Shown here: positions 37,249 to 46,566 of the stretch, piece by piece
Position numbering within the stretch: the stretch's first letter is position 1
How the letters are laid out: every line of letters begins with the position of its first letter
Assembly: GCF_000773975.1 (NCBI RefSeq)
Contig: NZ_JRUQ01000006.1
Location: 62,001-126,000, forward strand
Origin: Erwinia typographi
Lineage (GTDB): Bacteria; Pseudomonadota; Gammaproteobacteria; Enterobacterales; Enterobacteriaceae
Direction of reading: 5' to 3'
Length of the DNA: 64,000 bases
The notes under the pieces: generated by a model
What the model saw: the letters and a program-made list of their open reading frames with translations, nothing else
Told to the model about the DNA's origin: nothing
Databases searched by the model: none
Position numbers and translations under genes: made by a program

Positions 37249-38373
37249 ATGACAGTATATTGGATAATAAGTTACATCATACTTATATTTTGTGCATTTG
37301 AGCTATTTTCCATCAAACAGCTCAATGATACGAAGGTCAGGCACTTTCTCAACTGGTGCTTCTTTGTTGCTGCAATCATCCTGGTTTTCTTTGGGGGAAT
37401 GCGCGGCGCATCCTCGGGTATTGATGATGGGCAATACGTTGCGTTTTATCATGATTTTGCTGCGCAGTTACACATCAGCGATTATGACAGCATCACCGAT
37501 ATTTATCGTTATGAAAAATTGTTCATGCTGCTCGCATGGGTGCTTTCGTTTTTCACCAGTCAAAGTTATTACTTTTTGTTCTTTGTCTGTGTGGTTGCGG
37601 TCTCAACTAACGCTTACTGTTATAAAAAATATTCACCACTGATTCTTTGTTCGCTGTGTCTTTATTCAGCACATTTGTTTATCAACAAAGATATGAATCA
37701 GATCCGTTTCGGCTTGTGTAGTGCTTTTGCTGTTGCCAGCCTTTGTACTGCCGCTAACCGAAAATATCTCTGGTCATTAGTATTCTTTATTTTCAGTACA
37801 CAATCCCACTCGACGGGTTGGACATTATTACTGATCCTGCCATTCCTGTTCATCAGAGAAATGAAATATCTCGGTATCATCATGATCCTGGTGGCCATAC
37901 CGTTAGGTATTATTGGTGGGAAAAAGCTTTTCCTCGACTCTTTTGGTCTGGTGCCAGTGTTAGGGGACAGGGCAATGGACTATAGTGGGACAGCTTTTGA
38001 TACTAATACGCCAGTCTTCAGTCTGGGTAATTTCAAAAACATAGGTTTTGTGGTCTTCTTTACTTTGTACTATTTCAAGGAAGGGATTAAAGAAGATGAA
38101 CGGCTGGTTTATATACTGTTAATTGCCTACTCTATTGGTGCTGCTGTACGTATTACCTTCTCAGACTTTGGTATATTTGGTGGTCGCGTTGGTAACCTGT
38201 TCCTGCATACTGAACCTCTGCTGCTGGCTTTCTTGCTAAAACGCTTGCGTAATCCTTTATTGACGTTTGGCATCCTGGCTGCAATGACGACTTACTATCT
38301 GGCTTACAATACGATATTATCGGTGCAATCTATTTTAGGGTATTCCGTAGCGCCGCTCTTTAAAATATTTTAG
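37249..38373 (+). CDS. amsC: EPS polymerase, EpsG/Wzy family (AmsC)
   Basis: This 374-residue integral membrane protein has about ten hydrophobic helices. FFGGMRGASSGIDDGQYVAFYHDF near residues 48-70 matches the EpsG-family signature of an R-G, G-x-D and Y-x-x-x-F pattern. EpsG/Wzy proteins join repeat units at the periplasmic face. No other polymerase candidate exists in this operon, and amsC of Erwinia amylovora has the same position. RIRFGLCSAFAVASL-type polar residues in the middle are usual for the family. AT-richer than the flanking backbone. Confidence 0.78.
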   Translation: MTVYWIISYIILIFCAFELFSIKQLNDTKVRHFLNWCFFVAAIILVFFGGMRGASSGIDDGQYVAFYHDFAAQLHISDYDSITDIYRYEKLFMLLAWVLSFFTSQSYYFLFFVCVVAVSTNAYCYKKYSPLILCSLCLYSAHLFINKDMNQIRFGLCSAFAVASLCTAANRKYLWSLVFFIFSTQSHSTGWTLLLILPFLFIREMKYLGIIMILVAIPLGIIGGKKLFLDSFGLVPVLGDRAMDYSGTAFDTNTPVFSLGNFKNIGFVVFFTLYYFKEGIKEDERLVYILLIAYSIGAAVRITFSDFGIFGGRVGNLFLHTEPLLLAFLLKRLRNPLLTFGILAAMTTYYLAYNTILSVQSILGYSVAPLFKIF

Positions 38374-38494
38374 TGCGGGATTTTATGCTCAATTAAATAT
38401 GTTGGTTTTATGAAGTTGGCACGAAGCATTCATTAAGCTGACTCATTGGGCGAAGTTGTTATCCGGTAATAAATTAAAAAGTAGGCGAAATAGA

Positions 38495-39550
38495 ATGAAA
38501 AAATTGATCATGCTGATTGATGGCATTTCAAACAGTGGTGGCACGGATCGGGTGGCGAGCACGCTCTCGAGCCTGTTATGTGAAGAGAAATATGACGTAA
38601 CCTTATATTCTTTAACACCGGGAGAACCTTATTATCCGACCAGTGATAGGGTAACGGTTATTAATCCCTCGGCATCGGTCAGAATGTTGAAGTTGGTACA
38701 GTTCTGTCAGTATTTAAAGAAAAATCCACAAGATGCCATCATGATCATTTCGATGGGTAAACTATCTGTTCAGGCTTTACTGATATTGAAGTTTTTCAAC
38801 AACAAAACAAAAGTTGTCTGCTGTGACCATGTTTCTATTGAATCATTTTCAAAGACTATCCGTCAGTTAAAGCTATTCTGCTATAAACTAGCCGATGAAA
38901 TTGCGGTACTGACCGATCATGACAAACGTTTGCTGAGTGATACGCATCATCTTCAGAACGTACACGTCGTCAGAAATATCTCTCCGTTTCATAATAATAA
39001 AATTGATATTATTTTTGCAGATATGATGGCGGCTAAGTCTAAAACAGTAATCGCTGTTGGCCGGCTTACCCGGCAGAAAAACTTTTCTCGTATGCTTGAT
39101 GTCTGGAAAGAGGTAGATAAGCAAGGTTGGACATTGCTCATTGTCGGCAATGGGGAAGAGAAATCTGAATTACAGAAGAAAATTTCTGATTTTAACCTGC
39201 AGGACAGCGTGACGATTGTTGAGCCCAGTAGAAAAGTTGATGAGTATTACCGGAATGCTGGTTTTCTGTTAATGACATCACGTTATGAAGGCTTACCGAT
39301 GGTGCTGATTGAAGCGAAAGATTTTGCTCTTCCAACTGTGGCGTTCAACTGTAAAACAGGTCCAGATGAAATTATCACTGACGACGGATATGTTATTCCT
39401 TATGAAAATAACACCGACTTTGTTGAGAAAGTTAACCTCTTAATCGCCGATTCTGCAAAACGCCAGTCCTTATCCGCGAATGCCTGGAAAAATGCCAGCC
39501 AGTATGGCCCGGAGCGAATTATTAGTCAGTGGGAACAGATCCTGGGATAA
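38495..39550 (+). CDS. amsD: GT4 glycosyltransferase, AmsD position
   Basis: This 351-residue GT-B glycosyltransferase has an N-terminal acceptor domain starting MLIDGISNSGGTDRVASTL and a C-terminal nucleotide-sugar domain with VIAVGRLTRQKNF, SRYEGLPMVLIEAKDFALP and a catalytic-region glutamate. The ATG at 38495 is chosen because the family's first β-strand starts there; an upstream in-frame TTG would add 13 unlikely residues. Order and family agree with amsD of Erwinia amylovora. Sugar specificity is unknown. Confidence 0.75.
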   Translation: MKKLIMLIDGISNSGGTDRVASTLSSLLCEEKYDVTLYSLTPGEPYYPTSDRVTVINPSASVRMLKLVQFCQYLKKNPQDAIMIISMGKLSVQALLILKFFNNKTKVVCCDHVSIESFSKTIRQLKLFCYKLADEIAVLTDHDKRLLSDTHHLQNVHVVRNISPFHNNKIDIIFADMMAAKSKTVIAVGRLTRQKNFSRMLDVWKEVDKQGWTLLIVGNGEEKSELQKKISDFNLQDSVTIVEPSRKVDEYYRNAGFLLMTSRYEGLPMVLIEAKDFALPTVAFNCKTGPDEIITDDGYVIPYENNTDFVEKVNLLIADSAKRQSLSANAWKNASQYGPERIISQWEQILG

Positions 39551-39563
39551 AAGAGAGAGAATT

Positions 39564-40364
39564 ATGTTTTCTGTATTAATGTCGCTCTATTCCAAAGAAA
39601 AGCCAGATAACCTCGATCAGTGCCTGAGCAGTTTGTATGCCCAGACGCGTAAAGCTGATGAAATAATCCTGGTTTACGATGGTCCAGTCACCGAAGAGTT
39701 GCAGGCTGTTGTAGAAAAATGGCAGCCTCTGTTAATGCTGACATTGGTTAAACTTGAAAAAAATGTTGGGCTGGGGAATGCGTTAAATGCAGGCCTGAAC
39801 CGCTGCACGCATGATCTGGTCGCCAGAATGGATACTGATGACATCTGCCTACCGCAACGCTTTGAAAAGCAGATTGCTTTTATGGATGCAAATCCTGGCG
39901 TTTCATTGCTGGGTGCGGCTGTTACTGAATTTGATGAGCATGGCAAAGAACGTTTGAAAAGTTTGCCCGTCACATATAGTGAAATCTGTCACTTTGCCAG
40001 ACTAAAAAATCCTTTCAATCATATGTGCGTCGTGTTCCGTAAGCAGGCGGTTATCTCTGCGGGTAGCTACCAGCACCATTTGTTTATGGAAGATTACAAC
40101 TTATGGTTGCGGATGATGGCGGAAGGGCAACAGATGGCTAACCTACCTGATGTGTTGATGCGTGTCAGAGCAGGAAGTGAAATGGTTAGTAAGCGGCGCG
40201 GTTGGCCCTATATTAAAAGTGAAATTCAATTGTTTAAGCTTAAGAATAAGCTAAAACAGGTTCCCTTGTTGACGGGAAGTATTTATTTTCTTATCCGCAC
40301 CTCTACGCGCGTTATACCTACAGGTCTGATGAAATATTTGTATGAAAGAGACCGTGGGAAGTAG
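39564..40364 (+). CDS. amsE: GT2 glycosyltransferase, AmsE position
   Basis: This 266-residue family 2 glycosyltransferase has FSVLMSLYSKEKPDNL at the N-terminus, NVGLGNALNAGLNRC and the metal-binding VARMDTDDICLP. FMEDYNLWLRMM is the acceptor-side ED motif. AAGAGAGAGA gives a good ribosome binding site before the ATG at 39564, 13 nt after the amsD stop. It matches the amsE slot. A longer reading frame extends into amsD but has no plausible start. Confidence 0.76.
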   Translation: MFSVLMSLYSKEKPDNLDQCLSSLYAQTRKADEIILVYDGPVTEELQAVVEKWQPLLMLTLVKLEKNVGLGNALNAGLNRCTHDLVARMDTDDICLPQRFEKQIAFMDANPGVSLLGAAVTEFDEHGKERLKSLPVTYSEICHFARLKNPFNHMCVVFRKQAVISAGSYQHHLFMEDYNLWLRMMAEGQQMANLPDVLMRVRAGSEMVSKRRGWPYIKSEIQLFKLKNKLKQVPLLTGSIYFLIRTSTRVIPTGLMKYLYERDRGK

Positions 40365-40485
40365 GACGGATTTTCATATTAAACATCATGCTTTCATGGG
40401 GTGGGGACCTACCACTATAAAAATAATCAATGTCTCTGGGATTAATATGATTCTAAATTCACTCTCGTTATAACGGAGTTTTGAT

Positions 40486-42699
40486 ATGAAACGAAGAGAA
40501 CTCATTCGTACTGCATTTTCATCCCTGGTCGCTACAACGGCTTTGGGAACGTTAGCTAACGCTTACGGCGCTGAACCAGATAATATTACTCTTAAGAAAG
40601 TGCCGAGTGAAGCTTTACCGAAAGAGTACATTTCAATCGCTTCGCCGCAGGATATCTTTATGATGCCTGACCGATTCTGGACAGGTTTCAAAGGGACGCT
40701 TTATATTGGTAAGGAAAATAGTGACCCGAAGCAGGATGGTAATCACATCGATGTTTTCTATAAACGTCCTAATGGTGAGCTCGCTATTCTAAGTCAACCT
40801 ATTCAGCTGACCAAAGAAAACATTGAAAATCTTATCAGTGATAAAGGTTCTCTTTGGTCAGCCGCAGAGTATTCGATGGCCGTTTATGACCATGACGGAA
40901 ACCGGATATTCTACTCGCCGGATGTAAAAGGTTCTGGCGTTGCTGAGTTTAACCGTCGTCTGACGGCACCTGCTGGTTACCAGCTTATTGGTGAGATTGA
41001 ATCCTGGCAAGATCTTCAACAACTTCCACCACTGTTTGACGGTGCCAAAGTTAAGCTACGTAGTTGGCATAAAGACGGAGAATCAGGCGGCGGGACCTTT
41101 ATGGGTAAACTCTCCTCCGCAGCAGACGATAAAGGGGTAACCTGTTCGTCTGGCAAGAACTATCACTGGCAAAGAGTCATTAGTGACCATAACGATCTGA
41201 CATTGTTCGATTTTGGCGCAATTAATGATGGTAAAACAGATTGTGCTGATGCTATGCACGCAATGTATTTGTGGGCGCAAAAAAACAATCAAAAAATCTC
41301 AATTAAATTTCCTGCGGGAACTTTTTTTGTCTCTGCATTTGATATTTCAAAGAAATACAGTCGTTACGTCAGAATCTCTGGTGCACCGGTGAGCTTTGGC
41401 TATTTCCCATCGACAAATATTATCTCGGACGGTAAGTCAGATTTTGTTTTCAACGTTAATGCTCGCTGGGTTGAATTAAGTAACATTTATTTCAACGGGC
41501 AAGTAGACAAAAATAAAAATGAACAGGGCTTATACAATAACATTTGTAAGGCCGGGCAATACTTCAGAGGTTCAAGTCTGAATTTCCGTTATGTCGGTGG
41601 GGTGGCTATAAGCCTTGTAGATACCCTGGATTGTAAGATCAGCCAGTGGTACGCAGGCCGCTGTACAGGCGATGTTATTAAAGCGGTATGGTCGGATACT
41701 AAAAAAGGGATGTGGAATCATAACACTGCGATTGAACTCTCTAATTTTAATGTGCAATCTTGTAATCCTGGTAAAGTGCTGAATTTACCGCGTACCACAC
41801 AGGCATTAATTCATAACGGTTGGATTGAACACTCTGAAAACCCAGGTGATATTTCAGATGGGCAATGGATTATTGATGCATTGAGCATGGAAGGGTGTAA
41901 GAACCCGCTGGATGCAAAAAATTCGCGACTGAATATGCGACAAATCAATCTTCAGGTACGCAGTAAAATCGATAACTCGCGTGCAGAGGGCAGTTGGTTA
42001 AGTCGCTTTGAGCGAGGCTCGACCCGCATTGAATCCTTTGGTATCGCAACCGAAGGCAGCATGAAATACAATTTTCTTGGATCACGATTTCATATCAGCA
42101 ATAAGTCTGACAATGAACAGTGGCTGGAAGTCGGCAAGCTTTTTTCTCCTGCACAGGGTGATAGCTGGGAAATTGAGGTATTTGGTAAGGCCAGCTATGA
42201 GCAAAACGCCGGCAGTCCTTATCTCGACATTAAAGCTGGCAACACCCTGAATGGCCGTGCAACCATCCATTTTCAGAGGAAGCAGAAGCTCAGCGAAATG
42301 TCCTGGTCTGCCGAGGGAGCTTCTCCGGTGGTCGATGTGGCATTTACTACGCCATCAGATACGGATGTTATTCTCTTTGTTAAGCTGGCGAAGAACCTTA
42401 ATGCTGGCATGATCCTGATTAAAACTACCGCGCAAGACCGTTTTATGTCAGGACGTTGTGCACTCTTCGATGCGGTACTTGCTCCGCAAGATAACGCTCC
42501 TGGTGATGCGAAAACGGCATTGAGGCAGTTATCACTGCATAACGGGTTGGCCGGTTTTGGCGCAAACAACGAGGGTGATATCCTGGTTGCCTCCCGGGCA
42601 TTGCCAGCTTCATCAGTTGAAACGAGTCAGCCACACGGATTTATTTCTGTGGTGATTAATGGCGAACAGTGTGCAATGCCATATTTTAAGACTAAATAG
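40486..42699 (+). CDS. amsF: Exported tailspike-like EPS-modifying protein (AmsF/WceF type)
   Basis: This 737-residue protein has a cleavable signal peptide (MKRRELIRTAFSSLV..., cleavage after about AYGA, residue 29; the RR pair hints at Tat). The mature part looks like a podovirus tailspike: a head-binding-like domain at about 65-145 (GTLYIGKENSDP, YSMAVYDHDGNRIFY), then GYQLIGEIESWQDL and LRSWHKDGESGGGTF, blocks seen in many tailspike N-termini. A parallel β-helix (pectate-lyase-like) starts at FDFGAINDGKTDCADAM near 241. A C-terminal β-rich region follows from about 535. AmsF/WceF proteins are thought to trim or lyse the EPS outside the cytoplasm. Catalytic residues cannot be assigned by eye. 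Confidence 0.85.
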   Translation: MKRRELIRTAFSSLVATTALGTLANAYGAEPDNITLKKVPSEALPKEYISIASPQDIFMMPDRFWTGFKGTLYIGKENSDPKQDGNHIDVFYKRPNGELAILSQPIQLTKENIENLISDKGSLWSAAEYSMAVYDHDGNRIFYSPDVKGSGVAEFNRRLTAPAGYQLIGEIESWQDLQQLPPLFDGAKVKLRSWHKDGESGGGTFMGKLSSAADDKGVTCSSGKNYHWQRVISDHNDLTLFDFGAINDGKTDCADAMHAMYLWAQKNNQKISIKFPAGTFFVSAFDISKKYSRYVRISGAPVSFGYFPSTNIISDGKSDFVFNVNARWVELSNIYFNGQVDKNKNEQGLYNNICKAGQYFRGSSLNFRYVGGVAISLVDTLDCKISQWYAGRCTGDVIKAVWSDTKKGMWNHNTAIELSNFNVQSCNPGKVLNLPRTTQALIHNGWIEHSENPGDISDGQWIIDALSMEGCKNPLDAKNSRLNMRQINLQVRSKIDNSRAEGSWLSRFERGSTRIESFGIATEGSMKYNFLGSRFHISNKSDNEQWLEVGKLFSPAQGDSWEIEVFGKASYEQNAGSPYLDIKAGNTLNGRATIHFQRKQKLSEMSWSAEGASPVVDVAFTTPSDTDVILFVKLAKNLNAGMILIKTTAQDRFMSGRCALFDAVLAPQDNAPGDAKTALRQLSLHNGLAGFGANNEGDILVASRALPASSVETSQPHGFISVVINGEQCAMPYFKTK

Positions 42700-42755
42700 G
42701 TTTCGATATAATTTAAATCGGCCATGCTTGCGTATTCAGGTAATTATAATGATAT

Positions 42756-42780
42756 AAAAAACCGTCCGGCGCGGTTTTTT
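42756..42780 (+). terminator. Intrinsic terminator between amsF and amsJ
   Basis: A 9-bp stem (AAAAAACCG / CGGTTTTTT, 7-nt loop) ends in a run of six T that doubles as U-tract. It is 57 nt after the amsF stop, inside what would otherwise be one operon. Either amsJ onward depends on RfaH read-through, or it has its own promoter. Confidence 0.75.
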
Positions 42781-42842
42781 ATCCGTTGAGAAATTTTAAT
42801 CTTTATTTCTATAAAAATATTTCTTTTTAAGTGGGAGACATA

Positions 42843-43874
42843 ATGAAGGTCTATTATTTTAAGATCGCAGCCGGTAACTTTGGTGATGATTTGAATGCGT
42901 GGCTATGGGATGAACTGCTACCGGGTGTTTTCGACGATGATGAAAGTTTACGTTTTGCAGGTATCGGTACTATCCTGAGCTCCAGTCTTCCTCAAGCCAA
43001 AAACTGGATTGTCTTCAGCAGTGGGGTAGGTTATGGACGTTTGCCTTACAACTTTGGTGGTGAAGGTTGGGACATCGTTTCGGTACGAGGGCCGTTAAGT
43101 GCGCATATTCTTGGTTTGCCGAAGGAAAAAGCGATTACCGATGGTGCGGCGCTACTGGCAAGCCTGCCAGAGTTTCAGCCTTTACCCGAAGCAGAACGTA
43201 GTGGCACAATTTTTATCCCACATCATGATGCGTTGCACACCGGGCGCTGGCAGCAAGTTTGTGAGATGGCCGGTATTGAATTTGTCAGCCCGCAGAATGA
43301 GTCTAAATACGTTATCAACAAAATCCGCAAAGCGAAACTGGTACTGGCTGATGCCATGCATGCGGCAATTATCGCTGATGCGATGCGTGTGCCTTGGGTG
43401 CCGTTGGTGACATCAGATCAAATCAACACGTTCAAATGGCTGGACTGGACACAAACTATTCAGCAGGGCTATAACCCTCTGGTATTAGGTGGCAGTTCAA
43501 TGCGTGAGGCCTGGCGTAATAAAAGTCTTCCTTTCTACGGTGAGAAATATTTTTATCCGAACGCTGATATCGATACTGTTATCAATGAGTTCATCCGTGC
43601 CCGTAAACTTAAAAATAAGAGCTGGTGGCCGAAATATACGCGGTACAGCCGCTATTTCACCGCAAATGCGCCAGACAGAATGTTCCAGCGGATGGAAAAT
43701 AAATCGCCAAGAAGTTGGGACAACGCCTATATGGAACGTGCCTCAGAGCGTCTCGCACGCGCGTCTGAGAGCACCAGCTATCTGAGCGAAGATGCGGTAT
43801 TCAACGATAATCTGCAAAAACTTCAGGAAAAATTGCTCACTGTTAAGAACTATGTGAAACCCAGTTCTGTTTGA
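42843..43874 (+). CDS. amsJ: Polysaccharide pyruvyl transferase family protein AmsJ (copy 1)
   Basis: This 343-residue protein belongs to the polysaccharide pyruvyl transferase family and probably adds a pyruvate ketal from phosphoenolpyruvate to an EPS sugar. Family features are the N-terminal FKIAAGNFGDDLNAWLWDEL, SVRGPLSA, ITDGAALL, FIPHHDAL and LVLADAMHAAIIADAMRVPWV, which holds a conserved histidine. The ATG at 42843 follows GGGAGA; an upstream in-frame GTG is less likely. It shares long identical blocks with the protein at 47830. Pyruvate is a known amylovoran substituent, which fits. Confidence 0.83.
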   Translation: MKVYYFKIAAGNFGDDLNAWLWDELLPGVFDDDESLRFAGIGTILSSSLPQAKNWIVFSSGVGYGRLPYNFGGEGWDIVSVRGPLSAHILGLPKEKAITDGAALLASLPEFQPLPEAERSGTIFIPHHDALHTGRWQQVCEMAGIEFVSPQNESKYVINKIRKAKLVLADAMHAAIIADAMRVPWVPLVTSDQINTFKWLDWTQTIQQGYNPLVLGGSSMREAWRNKSLPFYGEKYFYPNADIDTVINEFIRARKLKNKSWWPKYTRYSRYFTANAPDRMFQRMENKSPRSWDNAYMERASERLARASESTSYLSEDAVFNDNLQKLQEKLLTVKNYVKPSSV

Positions 43875-43888
43875 TTAAGGTATACAAC

Positions 43889-45364
43889 GTGGCAACTGAA
43901 AATAATCCAAATAAACATCGAGCCAGTCTTGCATCCGGTGCAATATGGTCGTTGTTATCAAACTTGTTTTCGCAAATCATCACCTTTGTTATCTTTTTGG
44001 TTCTGGCAAGACTATTATCGCCACATTTGTATGGTGTACTAAGCGTCGCGATTATGGTGACGCTATTCTTTCGAACGGTCTTCTATGACAGTATCGCTAC
44101 GGCTATTGTCAGGAAGAAAGAGCCCAGCGTTGAAGATTATAACTCTGCATTTTTGCTCTGTAATTTGATTGCGGTCCCCGGCGTAATTGTCGTTTATGTG
44201 CTGGCCGATTTTTTCGAAAGAGTCATGGGGATTGAAGGGCTGGCCACTGTGGTGCGAGGCACCTGCATTATCATTGTCACCAGCGGGCTCAGCCGTACTC
44301 ACGAAGCATGGCTGACGCACAATATGCAATTTAAAGCGCTGGCTATACGGTCGGTTATCTCTATTACCCTGGGCGGCATCGTGGGGATTTATTTTGCCTG
44401 GAAGGGGATGGGTGTTACCGCGTTGGTATTACAGCAGGTGGTGACTAACGTCTCGGCAACAGTGATTCTGTGGATTACAATTCCATGGAAGCCGTCAATG
44501 CAATATTCGAAACAATCGATGAAGGAGCTGCTCTCTTATTCGAAACATGTTGCGCTGAGTGGATTCACCAACTTCATGAATCAGAACTCAGATATTGCAT
44601 TTATCAGTTACTTCCTGGGAAGCTCGGCCTCTGGTATTTATTTTGCCGGTAAACGTATTGTCAATACGGTGAATACGGTACTTTCCTTCGCGCTATCAAG
44701 GATTTCACTGCCTGCATTTTCGAGGCTTCGCGATCAGCTTCCAGAGTTCCGTAAACGTTATCTCAATGCTGTTTTTATCACGATCAGTGCCACAGCTCCT
44801 GCATTTATTGGATTGTCCTATCTTTCCTATGACTTAACGCTGCAATTGTTGGGTATTAAATGGATTGAATCTGTTCCAGTGATGCAAATCGTAAGTTTTG
44901 CCGGTTTTATTACTTCAATCGGTTATTACAATAATTCGGTTATGTTCGCGCTAGATAAACCTAACTGGCAGGCAAAACTGACCATGCTGTATGCGATATC
45001 TAACGTCGTTGCATTTCTAATATTTGTAAAATATGGCATTATCGCAGTAGCATTAGCATTTACACTACGCACTATTTTGCTTTATCCGATTTCAGTTTGG
45101 TGTGCAATTACCTTGCTGAATATAACCTGGCGGCAGTATATGGCTGAGATAACAAAACCTATTTTAGGTTCTCTGTTAATGTGCGTATTCCTGTGGGGTG
45201 TTGATTCATTACTTAAACTGGAAAGTGGCTGGTTAAAAATTTCAGTGGATATTATTCTTGGCGGCGCTTTTTATCTTGTATTTACCCTGGTTTTTACCAG
45301 AAAAGACAAGTTAGGTGTTTTCTTCAGTATGGCTAATAAACTTAAAGTGAAAAAAGCAGCTTAA
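43889..45364 (+). CDS. wzx: Wzx-type lipid-linked repeat-unit flippase (AmsL type)
   Basis: This 491-residue inner-membrane protein of the MOP superfamily has about 14 hydrophobic segments. ASGAIWSLLSNLFSQIITF starts the first helix, and ISLPAFSRLRD and the WxC-like loops are usual for WzxC/AmsL proteins. It would flip undecaprenyl-linked repeat units to the periplasm for AmsC. I choose the GTG at 43889, which has TAAGG 8 nt upstream, over the TTG at 43871 that overlaps the amsJ stop. No second flippase is seen in this operon. Confidence 0.82.
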   Translation: MATENNPNKHRASLASGAIWSLLSNLFSQIITFVIFLVLARLLSPHLYGVLSVAIMVTLFFRTVFYDSIATAIVRKKEPSVEDYNSAFLLCNLIAVPGVIVVYVLADFFERVMGIEGLATVVRGTCIIIVTSGLSRTHEAWLTHNMQFKALAIRSVISITLGGIVGIYFAWKGMGVTALVLQQVVTNVSATVILWITIPWKPSMQYSKQSMKELLSYSKHVALSGFTNFMNQNSDIAFISYFLGSSASGIYFAGKRIVNTVNTVLSFALSRISLPAFSRLRDQLPEFRKRYLNAVFITISATAPAFIGLSYLSYDLTLQLLGIKWIESVPVMQIVSFAGFITSIGYYNNSVMFALDKPNWQAKLTMLYAISNVVAFLIFVKYGIIAVALAFTLRTILLYPISVWCAITLLNITWRQYMAEITKPILGSLLMCVFLWGVDSLLKLESGWLKISVDIILGGAFYLVFTLVFTRKDKLGVFFSMANKLKVKKAA

Positions 45365-45405
45365 CTTCTGCGGTGATATAACGTTATGCGCTGATGAATT
45401 TGGGA

Positions 45406-45437
45406 CAGGCGCCATCAGGGTTTTCTGCTGGTGCCTG
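45406..45437 (+). other. Intercistronic hairpin after wzx
   Basis: CAGGCGCCA (45406-45414) can pair with TGGTGCCTG (45429-45437), nine pairs with one G-U, 14-nt loop. It sits in the 136-nt gap between wzx and the next glycosyltransferase gene. The following ACTTTATG is a poor U-tract, so it may be a pause or stability element rather than a terminator. Confidence 0.4.
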
Positions 45438-45500
45438 ACTTTATGATTCATAGTATATACGTGTCTCTAAGTTCTGTGACTAAGGATATGAGTAAAATTG

Positions 45501-46520
45501 ATGAGTATTTTATCCGTCGTGGTTCCTGTTTATAATGCAGAGGAATTTTTACCATATCTGTTTTCTCAGTTGAGCCTGTTTCCCGAAGAGCAGGTAAAAA
45601 TCATCCTCGTTAATGATGGTTCTACTGATAACAGTAAAGCACTTTGCCAGGCACAAGCTGAAAGCGCTGCCAATTTTACATTAATCGATCAGAAAAATTC
45701 GGGTGTATCGCGTGCACGTAATGCTGGATTAGCTGAGGTAACAACGGATTACCTGTGGTTTTGCGATCCTGACGATAAGTTTGATGCTCATGCGATATTC
45801 AGTTTACTTGAAACTACGTTAGCCGATACGACGCAACCTGTGCCTGACGTAGTGAGTTTCTCCTATGATATATTCTTCATGGACTCTAAACAGATCTACA
45901 CGTATCAGTTCGATAATATGCGCTGTTCTGGTTTGGAAGTTATAAAAAATTACAATAACTATAAGAGGAAGAATAATCTAAGTACTGTCTGGAATAAGTT
46001 ATTCAGGACAGAGCTTATCCATGGTAACGAGATCGTGTTTGATATTACGATGCATCATTCAGAAGACCGGGTTTTTAATATTCATGCTTTTCAACATGCA
46101 CAGCATGTAGTTATGAGTCCACTGATGGGGTATCGTTATATTAAATACTCATCGGGTACTTTATCGACAAAGTTTGATCAGGGACGGGCAATCAATACGA
46201 ACAAAGCCGACACAATCATGGTTGATTATCTGGCCTCTCAGCGGGTTGACGTCAGCCAAATTCGTGACTGGATGACGTTAAATTATATCACACTCAGCTG
46301 TGAAAACGCGGTACGTGGTGATATTAGCTTGACCAAAGGATATAAGTGTTTTAGACAGGAATTCTATAAAGCGAAAGATCATCGTAGGATTAGTGCTGAA
46401 GGCGGAAGTACGGTTAATAAACTCTTCTGTTTTTTGATTAATCATAATAGTCCTCTCTTTTTTTATGTGCTGTTCTCATTAAAAATTAAAGCCCGAAATT
46501 TCCTTAATTTTTTTAAATGA
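45501..46520 (+). CDS. GT2 glycosyltransferase (EPS side-chain or backbone)
   Basis: This 339-residue family 2 glycosyltransferase has LSVVVPVYNAEEFLPYL, ILVNDGSTDNSKAL, NSGVSRARNAGL and the metal site WFCDPDDKFD. MHHSEDRVFNIHAF is the acceptor ED motif. The C-terminus is basic and hydrophobic, suggesting membrane association. ATG at 45501 is used. No gene in this slot is known to me from the amylovoran cluster, where amsK and amsL follow amsJ, so the repeat unit probably differs from amylovoran. Confidence 0.75.
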   Translation: MSILSVVVPVYNAEEFLPYLFSQLSLFPEEQVKIILVNDGSTDNSKALCQAQAESAANFTLIDQKNSGVSRARNAGLAEVTTDYLWFCDPDDKFDAHAIFSLLETTLADTTQPVPDVVSFSYDIFFMDSKQIYTYQFDNMRCSGLEVIKNYNNYKRKNNLSTVWNKLFRTELIHGNEIVFDITMHHSEDRVFNIHAFQHAQHVVMSPLMGYRYIKYSSGTLSTKFDQGRAINTNKADTIMVDYLASQRVDVSQIRDWMTLNYITLSCENAVRGDISLTKGYKCFRQEFYKAKDHRRISAEGGSTVNKLFCFLINHNSPLFFYVLFSLKIKARNFLNFFK

Positions 46521-46566
46521 TAATGATTTTCCAATATCATATCTGACTAACTTCCGAGACGATATT

